Positions 16,825-24,440 of a stretch of 64,000 bases of DNA are shown piece by piece (within the stretch, counting starts at the first letter, position 1; every line of letters starts with the position of its first letter). The stretch is taken from positions 1 to 64,000 of the forward strand of contig NZ_QTJX01000006.1 of assembly GCF_003382275.1 (NCBI RefSeq), written 5' to 3'. The DNA is from Flagellimonas nanhaiensis (lineage in GTDB: Bacteria; Bacteroidota; Bacteroidia; Flavobacteriales; Flavobacteriaceae). The notes beneath the pieces are model-generated. The model did not search any database. It was given only the letters and a program-made list of their open reading frames with translations, and was not told the DNA's origin. The translations under genes were made by a program, and so were the position numbers.

Positions 16825-17403
16825 TTATAAATTTTTAATGGTTCGTTTATACTTTTCTATTTCCTCGGGGGTAAGCTCCATCTTCAGATAGTCCTTCCCA
16901 AAACTCACCTTGACTTCCTTTACCTGTTCCAGCACATACACAAAATCCAACTTCAAGGCTTCCATTTTTTCCATCAATCTCTCATACCTTATTTTTGGAA
17001 TCGTAGTTTCTTCAATCCATTCTTCACTGCTGTCCTGGTCCTCAAATTTCTTTTCGATAAATTCAAAATCTTCTTCAAAATCTCCACCCCCATTCTCCGG
17101 TGCGAACTGCTGATCGAACAAAGATTGGAGCATTGCAACGGTGGGTAATGTTTGGCTCTTTTCAATATCCCTGATAATGGCAATGGCATTGCTAATTCTT
17201 CTTTTAATCCTGATTTCAATGGCAGCTAAACTACCATCGATGGAATCCAATGGAGAGATTTCATGCACCTCAAAAAAGTCCAGCATGGCACTCAAGGTTT
17301 CTGTATTGGACATGCTGAGTGTTTTAGAAAGGGTTCTGAACCTAAGCGCTGTTACCTTCTTAATATTGATCCCGGAAAACTCATATTTTGAGAATTTTTC
17401 CAT
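16825..17403 (-). CDS. bfmA: BfmA/BtgA-family mobilization protein
   Basis: The 192-residue protein resembles the BfmA/BtgA family of relaxosome accessory proteins (N-terminal FSKYEFSGINIKKVTALRFRTLSKTLSMSNTETLSAMLDF, ribbon-helix-helix-like; acidic, coiled C-terminal half). These proteins bind oriT and help the relaxase. I prefer the ATG at 17403; a TTG at 17415 adds four residues. The oriT-like region lies immediately upstream. Confidence 0.82.
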   Translation of the reverse strand: MEKFSKYEFSGINIKKVTALRFRTLSKTLSMSNTETLSAMLDFFEVHEISPLDSIDGSLAAIEIRIKRRISNAIAIIRDIEKSQTLPTVAMLQSLFDQQFAPENGGGDFEEDFEFIEKKFEDQDSSEEWIEETTIPKIRYERLMEKMEALKLDFVYVLEQVKEVKVSFGKDYLKMELTPEEIEKYKRTIKNL

Positions 17404-17415
17404 TTTTTGCTGCAA

Positions 17416-17640
17416 ATAATTACCTGTTTACTGGGGGTCTGGGCGTTTTTGCTGCAAACCGCCATATTTCACTTTTTACCCAACCCTTGAAAACCCTCAT
17501 AAACAGGGGCTTTTCGCAGAAAATGGAGAATGTACCGGTGCGCCAGCACGGTACCCTCTTGCTTCTCCTTTTCGTTCGCCCTGCGAACAAAAATCCGAAC
17601 CACTTGATTGTACCAATCAGTGGCATTGCATTCTAACAAG
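17416..17640. other. Probable oriT region upstream of bfmA
   Basis: The gap before the mobilization operon is rich in short dyads: GTACCGGTGC/GCAC-GGTAC, GTTCGC-CCT-GCGAAC and TGATTG-TAC-CAATCA. It is also more G/C-rich than its surroundings. In this class of mobilizable elements oriT lies just upstream of the bfmA/mobA gene. The nick site cannot be named. An AATTACCTGTTTAC element sits at its left end (17421). The rest, to 17840, shows nothing further. Confidence 0.5.
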
Positions 17641-17845
17641 AATTGAAATGCATGGTCAAAAGGAAAGTCAAATCAAAAAATGGAATGACCATACATAGCC
17701 CAATCAACGGACTTGTATAAATATACCATCGTTTGAGAAAAAATGAAAATGTAAAACTATGCCAAATGAATACAATTGATGGCAATAGAAATTAAATTTC
17801 CAACAAAGGAAATTCAAGGCGTCACATTTAATAGAAATGACCATT

Positions 17846-17875
17846 AAAAAAGACTCTTTTTCAAGAGCCTTTTTG
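17846..17875 (-). terminator. Intrinsic terminator after the METRARV gene
   Basis: On the minus strand AGGCTCTT...AAGAGTCTTTTTT forms a short stem (one G-U pair) with a T tail, 21 bp after the stop of the small gene at 17896. Confidence 0.6.
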
Positions 17876-17895
17876 TAATGAGTTGATGTTAAAAA

Positions 17896-18063
17896 TCAAC
17901 TTAAATTAGGGTGCTGTTCTTTCGAGTATTCAAATTTGAACAACCACAAATTAATAACCAGATAAAAAGATTTGTCTGATACATTTTGCTCTGAGGTTTT
18001 AATAGCTTGTGATCTTCTCGCTGGAATTTCCAACACTCTTTTTACTCTTGCTCTTGTTTCCAT
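17896..18063 (-). CDS. Small protein sharing ParB-gene leader and N-terminus
   Basis: The 55-residue product starts METRARVKRVLEIPARRSQ, resembling the ParB-like protein start METKVKSNAATKRTARRSQ. Its 5' region (18128-18185) is a clear copy of the sequence upstream of that gene. The frame can be extended to 18123, but matching the ParB gene places the start at 18063, 64 bp from the shared leader. The remainder (FYLVINLWLFKFEYSKEQ) is unrecognised. It could be a decayed duplicate or a short regulated protein. Confidence 0.5.
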   Translation of the reverse strand: METRARVKRVLEIPARRSQAIKTSEQNVSDKSFYLVINLWLFKFEYSKEQHPNLS

Positions 18064-18127
18064 AATGTAAATTTTTGAATTATCAATTATTTTACTGGAG
18101 ACCTGGTTCCTTAAAAATTTCATCTAA

Positions 18128-18185
18128 AAAGGAAACGGAATAAATTTGCGTCGGCTGAGGATGTGGCTTTATGCCGTAGTCTTTT
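18128..18185 (-). repeat. Duplicated leader element, copy 1
   Basis: AAAGGAAACGGAATAAAT (18128-18145) and GGCTTTATGCCGTAGTC plus T residues (to 18185) are separated by ~19 unconserved bases. The same two blocks and spacing recur at 22646-22702 upstream of the ParB gene. Confidence 0.7.
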
Positions 18186-18232
18186 TTATGGGAATATTTT
18201 TCAGGGACTAACTTGCAGTCAAATGAATGTTA

Positions 18233-18270
18233 ATTGACTATAACGGATAAAAACTTGACTCTAAGGGATT
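18233..18270 (-). promoter_or_regulatory. Tandem 17-bp operator D
   Basis: On the minus strand AATCCCTTAGAGTCAAG (18270-18254) is followed by TATCCGTTATAGTCAAT (18249-18233), with the 21-bp period. The first half is identical to the first half of operator A. The site ends 68 bp before the lipoprotein ATG at 18339, nearly the same spacing as operator A to the synthase start (67 bp), and a -7-like CCACTTTG begins 13 bp beyond the site. Confidence 0.7.
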
Positions 18271-18338
18271 AGAATAGACATCACCACTTTGTATTCGTAC
18301 ATATAGATTTATATTATGTGCTTTTAATTTTCCGCACT

Positions 18339-18704
18339 ATGAAAAACCAATTAATGTGTTTGTTTATTACGGTGTTCTTTTCTTGTTCAGAGCATCATAC
18401 GACACCTAGTGAAGTTGCTCAAGTCGTTGTTGAGAGCTTTTATAAAAAGAACAATGATGCTCTTAAAAAACATACCACCAATGAAAGCTTTGAGTCCTTT
18501 TTATCGATTCAGGGATTTATTACCGACTCTGAAAATAAAGCTTCCGATTTTGCAGTAATTGAGGAAATAGCCGAAGGAGATATTGCGTGGGTGAAATTCA
18601 CAACCTCCTATGAAGACAAACCAGAAACGTTCAAATTGGTTCTTGTTGATGGACATTGGAAGGTAACTGAAAAAGGGTTAAGGGAAAAGCCCCCTTTTGA
18701 ATAA
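18339..18704 (+). CDS. DUF4878-like small lipoprotein
   Basis: The 121-residue protein begins with a lipoprotein signal ending FFSC (Cys 16). The mature part resembles the NTF2-like DUF4878 family (SEVAQVVVESFYKKNND...WVKFTTSYEDKPETFKLVLVDGHWKV). Such proteins are small envelope lipoproteins of unknown role. I use the ATG at 18339 because it opens the signal peptide; the frame extends upstream to 18318. The synthase-like promoter with operator D lies directly upstream, so it is probably in the AraC-type regulon. Confidence 0.7.
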   Translation: MKNQLMCLFITVFFSCSEHHTTPSEVAQVVVESFYKKNNDALKKHTTNESFESFLSIQGFITDSENKASDFAVIEEIAEGDIAWVKFTTSYEDKPETFKLVLVDGHWKVTEKGLREKPPFE

Positions 18705-18802
18705 TCAAGCCCCAAATTGGTTTTTGTGGGTTCGATACCTGTGAAAAACAAGAACACAAAAAATAGCCTTATGTTGTTAAGACTATTCCCTGTTTAATTC
18801 GT

Positions 18803-19003
18803 TTATATGCTAAAAGTATATTTATAGTTGTATAGATTCCTCATTACCTCTGAATCCAATACATTGGTATATTTTAACTGATTTCCTTCCGCATAGGCTT
18901 TTATCTGTTCCCCATATTGATGTTCCACATCTTTTTTAGACATTTCAAAAAGTCTTTTTTGGGTTTTGTCATCGAGGTTGTTAAAATTCAGGTGTATCAT
19001 CAT
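18803..19003 (-). CDS. Hypothetical 66-residue mobile-element protein
   Basis: The short protein (MIHLNFNNLDDKTQKRLFEMSKKDVEHQYGEQ...) has no signal peptide or membrane helix and is mostly helical. I do not recognise it. It lies 13 bp after the JAB gene on the same strand, which suggests an operon of accessory genes. Confidence 0.55.
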   Translation of the reverse strand: MMIHLNFNNLDDKTQKRLFEMSKKDVEHQYGEQIKAYAEGNQLKYTNVLDSEVMRNLYNYKYTFSI

Positions 19004-19016
19004 TCATGACTTTAAA

Positions 19017-19466
19017 TTACAATAACCCCTCATCTGCAAAACTTAGGTACTCACCATTTGAACTAATTATCAAATGGTCTAACACCTTAATATCAAAAAA
19101 ATTAGATGCTGCCTTAACCTTTGAGGTTAGTTCCAAATCTGCTTTACTTGGCTTTAGTTGCCCAGATGGATGGTTATGCGACATAATAATTCCAACGGAA
19201 AGAGACTTTAACACTGTTGCGAATAATATTCTAACATCCACATAGGTTGCGGAAATACCGCCTTTGGAAATTTCATAAATTCCTTTGACCTTATTCGAAT
19301 TGTTCAACAATAAAATTTTGAAACTTTCTTGTAGTTCGATTGTTCCTTTGTCCCAAAATTCAAAAAGAAGTTTCGCAGCATCCTTAGAGCTGCAAATTTT
19401 TGGAGCATCAGAAATTTTAATCTTCTCTTTATAACTGATTTGTATTTCGTTGACTTTGGTTTTCAT
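19017..19466 (-). CDS. JAB/RadC-like metalloprotease-domain protein
   Basis: The 149-residue protein has the JAMM/RadC signature SHNHPSGQLKPSKAD (H97, H99, D110), with the upstream catalytic glutamate probably E66. It lacks the N-terminal helix-hairpin-helix of full-length RadC. Such short RadC-like proteins are typical of conjugative elements and plasmids of Bacteroidota; their function is unproven. It is the second gene after ssb on the minus strand. Confidence 0.85.
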   Translation of the reverse strand: MKTKVNEIQISYKEKIKISDAPKICSSKDAAKLLFEFWDKGTIELQESFKILLLNNSNKVKGIYEISKGGISATYVDVRILFATVLKSLSVGIIMSHNHPSGQLKPSKADLELTSKVKAASNFFDIKVLDHLIISSNGEYLSFADEGLL

Positions 19467-19535
19467 GATTCATCGATTTTGATTGAAAATGACAAAGGGT
19501 GAAACCTCGAATAGTAACACCCTTTTGTAATCTCA

Positions 19536-19874
19536 TTAGTCGTTACCTCCCAACAAAAGGATTTCAGAAACAACCACTTCAGTAACATATCTTTTGTTAC
19601 CTTCCTTATCCTCATAAGACCTAGAGGTCAGTTTGCCCTCTATGGCAATTTCTTTGCCTTTGGTTACGTACTTTTCAATGATTTCGGCTGTTTTACCCCA
19701 TGCTACAAGGTTATGCCATTGGGTATCGGTTACTTTTTCTCCTTTACCATTTTTGTAGCTTTCATTGGTTGCCAATGAAATTTTAGCTACTTTTTTACCA
19801 CTTTCTAAGTCTCTGATTTCTGGCTCTTGTCCAACGTTTCCGATTAACGTTACTTTGTTTCTTAATGTACTCAT
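19536..19874 (-). CDS. ssb: Single-stranded DNA-binding protein
   Basis: The 112-residue protein is an OB-fold SSB (STLRNKVTLIGNVGQEPEIRDLESGKKVAKISLATNE...WHNLVAWGKTAEI). It is short and lacks the acidic DDDIPF-type C-terminal tail of chromosomal SSBs, so it is likely an element-encoded accessory SSB that protects single strands during transfer. The frame opens at 19961 but homology starts at the ATG at 19874. Confidence 0.92.
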   Translation of the reverse strand: MSTLRNKVTLIGNVGQEPEIRDLESGKKVAKISLATNESYKNGKGEKVTDTQWHNLVAWGKTAEIIEKYVTKGKEIAIEGKLTSRSYEDKEGNKRYVTEVVVSEILLLGGND

Positions 19875-19976
19875 GATTTTAAAAATTTTAAGATTAATAT
19901 TTCCCCAATTCGTTTTAAATTTTATGGGGTGTTTGTTTGATTCCTTGCGTGCGTAGCACAATAAATCAAGTGGGTT

Positions 19977-20250
19977 TTGTCAAGACTTTTAGGGAGAAAT
20001 CAGGAGTGTATGCAACGTAGTTTTTACCTACGGGCTAAAAACAAGGCAGTAGAAACCTTATTTATTTCTAAAACTTGTACCAGTCTTGACAAGTTCCATA
20101 ATGTCGTTAGCAATTCTTTCACACTGCCATACAAGGAAGCGTACGGGAAGTTAAGCGAGTGAAGTGTGGTCGTGCTGATTAGAATTGGTTATGACATGCC
20201 TGTTTTTCGATGCCCCGAAAAACCTTTTGGGCTTTATTTATTATTAACCC
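19977..20250. other. Structured non-coding region upstream of ssb
   Basis: TTGTCAAGACT (19977-19987) and AGTCTTGACAA (20082-20092) are perfect 11-bp inverted repeats 94 bp apart. Inside lies a GTAG...CTAC dyad. Further on, CACACT (near 20130) faces AGTGTG (near 20163), and GCCC/GGGC (near 20212-20233) precedes a T/A-rich run. It could be a non-coding RNA, an origin or an ssb control region. The rest to 20720 holds no convincing gene. Confidence 0.4.
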
Positions 20251-20721
20251 CATAAAATTATTGAGGTGGAAGTCTGGTTTTTTTGAGAATTATCGAGCAA
20301 AAGTTCAAGAGGCTTTTGCCGTTAATTCGGTTAAAAAAAATCACACTTTTACCTTTCCTATTAAGTCTCGTATAAGCTAGTAAAATCTGGAAACGTTTTG
20401 TCTGATTACCGAATTCCATTTGATGCACTATTTAAGGCGGACTCTATTTGCAATTTTGGACTGTAAATGAGGGGTTCCGTTCCAGTATAGCGGATCGGCT
20501 CCCGATATGAAAGGAGAAAATTGCGAATTGTGTCCAAGATTTTTGTAATGAAGCTCTTTTACCGAAATGGAGTAAAACGGAATGAAGCGTAAAAGTGCTG
20601 AGGCAAACAAATTGAACTCTTCTCCGTATATGGACAAGAGTTTTATTGATGTTGGTATATTAGCTCATGTTTTTAATGAATATTAAATCTAGAAGTACTG
20701 TCTTGGAAACAATTCAGCAAA

Positions 20722-20756
20722 TAAAAAAGAGGAATCCCGTAAAAGGTATTCCTCTT
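20722..20756 (-). terminator. Intrinsic terminator of the ParB gene
   Basis: AAGAGGAAT (20727-20735) pairs with ATTCCTCTT (20748-20756). On the minus strand the stem is followed by six T residues, 14 bp after the ParB stop. Confidence 0.85.
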
Positions 20757-20769
20757 AATTAAACAAAGA

Positions 20770-22578
20770 TTATGCGCTGAGTGCTTTCACCTGTTTTTGA
20801 AGTTCGGCAACACGCTTTTCAAGACGTTGTTCGCGTTCACTTCTCTTGTCGGCATAAGCTTTCTCAATTTTTGCAATCTCTGTCTTATGGAAACCCTGCA
20901 TTGCCGTGTAAAAAGAAATGTTTGTATAGTTGTTTATGTGATTGCTCTCTCCAAAATGAACTTGCTTGGTAAGTATAAATCGAATGAGCTTATGAAGCTT
21001 TTCTTTTTTGAAGTTCTTTTTAAATTGTTCTACTTGAACTTCTCGACTAACATTAGATGATTTTCCATAAAACGCTTTAAAGTTCTTCTGCTGTTCAAAG
21101 TAGCCAATATTGTTCTCAAAAAGTGTAATTGAAAACGCCACCATTTCATCTACAGTTAGTGGCTTTTTGGAATTTATATAATCCGTTTCTCGAATCATTT
21201 TTACCACTTCTTCAAACTGTTTGTTGTTCTCAATTTCCTTCTTACGTAATTCCCTGGCGTTTATTTTAGTAATTTGTTCTTCTGGAGTACAGTCTTCCAT
21301 TTTCCTTTTTTCTATAGGAATTGTGGTCGGAGTAGTTTCAGTTTCTTCCTCCTGTTCAATTTTAACGAAAATCTTCTCGAATTTGTAACTGCCAGTATCA
21401 AAATAATATCCTTTTACAAACCCGTTTTCCTCAGCAGCATTAAACTGTCTTACTTCTTCGTTATAATCTTTAATCGCATCATTTAATTCCTCCTGAAGCT
21501 CTTGTTCGGTAAATTCTTTCCAATGGTAATCTTCTTTGACGCTTTTAGCAGTTGGCTTTTTTGGTCTTTTCAAAATGTCAATATCATCTAAAAGATAAAC
21601 CGTCATTCCTTCTTTTTCCATTTGAGAAATTATGAGTTGATTTCCGTCTTGGTTAACCCAGTGTCTTCTTATATCAGGAACCAAAATTCGATTTTCTTTT
21701 TTAGCTCTTTCGATAAGATTTAAAAACACTTTCAACTTTTTGGTTTCATAACATGCTGATTTAGTACAAATCATTTTGCCATCACCGAATAGACTTCCCT
21801 GATTAATCGCATTGAAGGGGCACAAACTGCAAGCACCAGCTTTTGGAACTAGCTCTTTGTCATCGACTTTAAAAGGTGCCTTTGATAAGTCGTAGGTATT
21901 GTTCTCAATCATTCTTTTTATCTGACCGGCATTAAATTCCTTTCCCATTGTCTCCAGCATCATCTTTTGGTCTTCCGGTTCAAAAAGAGCCACACCAACA
22001 CCCAATGAAAGGTTCATTTTGCCATTTCTTACGAAGCGTTTAAACCCTTCAATGAGTCCTGATAATTTGATACGTTGACGAACAAAACCTTCACCTCTAC
22101 CTAGTCGCTTCGCAATCTCAGCAGATGTATATTTTTCCCTTAAAAATGCAATTGCTTCTGCTTCCTCAGTAGGTTCAACATCCTGACGCTGCAAGTTTTC
22201 GATAATTTGCAATTCCAGAACGTTGTTGTTTTCATATTCGCGGATAATTGAAGGAATCGTTTGTTTACCCGCTATTTTACTGGCACGAAATCGTCTTTCA
22301 CCCATTACAATAATGTACTCCTTCTTGGACTTTCTGACTGTTATGGGTTGAAGTACGCCGAACTCCTTAATGCTGTCTGCCAAACCTTGCAAATTCAATT
22401 CATTATATGATTTCCTGGGTTGCTTTGGGTCGGGCGATATTAAACCCAAGTCCAAATTTTCAATCTTTAACTCAGGAATAACCATAGAAGTGGTCACATT
22501 TGAATCTTCGTTAGTGCCAGGTTGACTTCTTCTAGCAGTCCTTTTTGTTGCTGCATTACTTTTTACTTTTGTTTCCAT
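20770..22578 (-). CDS. ParB/RepB/Spo0J-family protein
   Basis: The protein has 602 residues from the METK start. Residues ~45-135 form the ParB N-terminal nuclease/CTPase-like domain (GLISPDPKQPRKSYNELNL, then IVMGERRFRASKIAG and IIENLQRQDVEPTEEA), followed by an HTH (TSAEIAKRLGRGEGFVRQRIKLSG). The C-terminal half is long, charged and coiled, and has a cysteine cluster (KAGACSLCPFNAI...CTKSAC). It is about twice the size of a chromosomal ParB, as seen for plasmid and ICE homologues. No ParA is adjacent. The frame extends to 22602, but METK matches the duplicated gene start at 18063. Confidence 0.88.
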   Translation of the reverse strand: METKVKSNAATKRTARRSQPGTNEDSNVTTSMVIPELKIENLDLGLISPDPKQPRKSYNELNLQGLADSIKEFGVLQPITVRKSKKEYIIVMGERRFRASKIAGKQTIPSIIREYENNNVLELQIIENLQRQDVEPTEEAEAIAFLREKYTSAEIAKRLGRGEGFVRQRIKLSGLIEGFKRFVRNGKMNLSLGVGVALFEPEDQKMMLETMGKEFNAGQIKRMIENNTYDLSKAPFKVDDKELVPKAGACSLCPFNAINQGSLFGDGKMICTKSACYETKKLKVFLNLIERAKKENRILVPDIRRHWVNQDGNQLIISQMEKEGMTVYLLDDIDILKRPKKPTAKSVKEDYHWKEFTEQELQEELNDAIKDYNEEVRQFNAAEENGFVKGYYFDTGSYKFEKIFVKIEQEEETETTPTTIPIEKRKMEDCTPEEQITKINARELRKKEIENNKQFEEVVKMIRETDYINSKKPLTVDEMVAFSITLFENNIGYFEQQKNFKAFYGKSSNVSREVQVEQFKKNFKKEKLHKLIRFILTKQVHFGESNHINNYTNISFYTAMQGFHKTEIAKIEKAYADKRSEREQRLEKRVAELQKQVKALSA

Positions 22579-22645
22579 GATTAAATTTTTTGTGTTAAAC
22601 AATATTTAAGCATGGCTCCAAACGGAAGACAAAATTTTGGAGCGG

Positions 22646-22702
22646 AAAGGAAACGGAATAAATAAGCATGGGATAAAGAGGGGCTTTATGCCGTAGTCTT
22701 TT
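22646..22702 (-). repeat. Duplicated leader element, copy 2
   Basis: The same AAAGGAAACGGAATAAAT and GGCTTTATGCCGTAGTC blocks as at 18128-18185, 67 bp upstream of the METK start. This suggests a common promoter/leader or a ParB-binding site. The remaining gap to 23066 shows nothing I can name. Confidence 0.7.
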
Positions 22703-23066
22703 CCGAGAAAGATTTTGCGAGTTTAACTTTCGGGAATATTGTGTGATTATAAATTTACCTGACAAAAAAATAAAAGAAAATCGTTGCAACGGCTGTATTA
22801 AGAACCACTATACACGCACAGATTGCCCAACTAAATTGTGGAAATCCGTCAAACTGCAAACATTTTCATTTTTGTCAATACCAATATAGAATATGCCACC
22901 TTCGCGATAATTCTGACCACTTTTTTAAATCCATCTGTAAGCAGGTGTTTAAATTCTATAACGTTTTGTTTCTGTAATTTTTGCAACGGTATGTTTTTAA
23001 AGTTTTAAAGTTATTAAACTTGTATCCATTTCTTTTTTCAGATGGCTGAATAAGATGGATTGAATC

Positions 23067-24440
23067 TTATTCTAGAGTGATTTCAAATACTTCATGGAGT
23101 TGCGGGATATGGACGAGCCACTGTTTCTCATGTTCCAGTTTTACACGAAAGGCATCCATGGCAATGGGTTCCCCATGTATCAAAAACACTTTTTTTGGTC
23201 TACCCTCTAGTTCGGACAGCCAGTCCAATAATTCGCCCTGATCGGCATGGGCGGACAAGCTCTCAATATGATGGATCTGCGCTTCCACCGGATAATACTT
23301 GTTATATATTTTCACCTCATGAGTCCCTTCCAGCAGTTGCCTTCCTCTTGTTCCTTCTGCCTGATATCCAACCAGTAATACATGAGTAGAAGGATCATCT
23401 ATTATCTGTTTCAGGTAGGTCAATACCCGTCCTCCGGTAACCATGCCACTGCCCGCAATCACAATTTTAGGGTTTGGGCTATCAATGGTTTTCCAGGTAT
23501 CCTTATAGGAGGTGATAATGGTCTGGTGCCTATTGATATCGGCCATTGTTTCCGGTGTCAATTTATGCCAGGGGGTAAACCTTTCAAAAACGGAAAGCAC
23601 ATTGTTCCCCATGGGGCTATCCACATACACCGGGACATCTTCAATTCGTTTTTCAGAATGGAGTTTCCATAAAAGGTACATTAGTGTCTGTTGTCTTTCA
23701 ACGGCAAAAGTTGGAATTACCAGTGTTCCATTCTCGTCAATGATCCTATCAACCAACTCAATGAGTCTATCGTTCACATCATCCAGGGGATGCAGTTTGT
23801 TTCCATAGGTGCTTTCCATGAACAGGTAATCGGCATGAATCGGTTTCTTTGGCGGGAACAACAGCACGTCATTAGGTCGACCGATGTCGCCCGAGAACAC
23901 CATGGTCTTCCCATAGATTTTCAACTCTATGAAGGTTGCCCCTATGATATGCCCGTTATAGGAGCATTTAAAACCTATATGCTCCGACAACCATTCCCAC
24001 TGGTCCAATGCAACCCCTTTAAAATAATGCAAGGTCTTCTCAACATCCCTTTGATCGTACAGTGGCAGAGCCGGTTGGTGCTTCGAGTATCCCGCTTTGT
24101 TGATCTCTTCAGCCTCTTCTTCATTGATCTTAGCGGTATCCTCCAGAATGATCTTGGCAATAGACAATGTTGGTGGTGTCGCCAAAATCTTTCCTTTAAA
24201 CCCTTGCTTTACCAATTTTGGCAAATATCCTGTATGGTCCAAGTGTCCATGTGTCAATAGTACAAAATCAATTTTGGACGCATCAAAGGGAATGGGTTCC
24301 CAGTTGAGTAGCCTCAGTTCCTTTAGTCCTTGGAACAGGCCGCAATCGATAAGGATATTCATATCGGGGGTTTCCAATAATAGTTTTGACCCGGTCACGG
24401 TCTTGGCGGCACCTAAAAAATGTACTTTAACTGTTTTCAC
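23067..24440 (-). CDS. Beta-CASP metallo-beta-lactamase-fold ribonuclease
   Basis: The 457-residue protein has the MBL metal motif THGHLDH (63-69), followed by the beta-CASP cap and C-terminal RMMBL-type zinc-dependent RNA-specificity region (GSGMVTGGRVL, VGYQAEGTRGRQLLEG, ESLSAHADQGELLDWL). Family members are RNA endo/exonucleases related to CPSF73/YSH1. It overlaps the upstream ATP-cone nuclease gene by 14 bp, so the two are probably translated together. It is the last gene of the first stress operon (26452 to 23067). Confidence 0.9.
   Translation of the reverse strand: MKTVKVHFLGAAKTVTGSKLLLETPDMNILIDCGLFQGLKELRLLNWEPIPFDASKIDFVLLTHGHLDHTGYLPKLVKQGFKGKILATPPTLSIAKIILEDTAKINEEEAEEINKAGYSKHQPALPLYDQRDVEKTLHYFKGVALDQWEWLSEHIGFKCSYNGHIIGATFIELKIYGKTMVFSGDIGRPNDVLLFPPKKPIHADYLFMESTYGNKLHPLDDVNDRLIELVDRIIDENGTLVIPTFAVERQQTLMYLLWKLHSEKRIEDVPVYVDSPMGNNVLSVFERFTPWHKLTPETMADINRHQTIITSYKDTWKTIDSPNPKIVIAGSGMVTGGRVLTYLKQIIDDPSTHVLLVGYQAEGTRGRQLLEGTHEVKIYNKYYPVEAQIHHIESLSAHADQGELLDWLSELEGRPKKVFLIHGEPIAMDAFRVKLEHEKQWLVHIPQLHEVFEITLE

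Noticed and set aside
18208..18224. Possible extra half-site ending GCAGTCAAA beside operator D
   Set aside because: It matches the operator half at only 11 of 17 positions and has no partner at the 21-bp period.
19977..20162. Plus-strand ORF of 61 codons upstream of ssb
   Set aside because: It lies across the inverted repeats, has no recognisable protein features and no promoter; the region looks non-coding.
20428..20637. Minus-strand ORF of 69 codons
   Set aside because: Composition and lack of homology features argue against coding; it lies in a gap between the ParB terminator and the structured region.
22595..22789. Minus-strand ORF overlapping the ParB leader
   Set aside because: It covers the duplicated leader element and overlaps the ParB start; the conserved DNA blocks explain the region better than a protein does.
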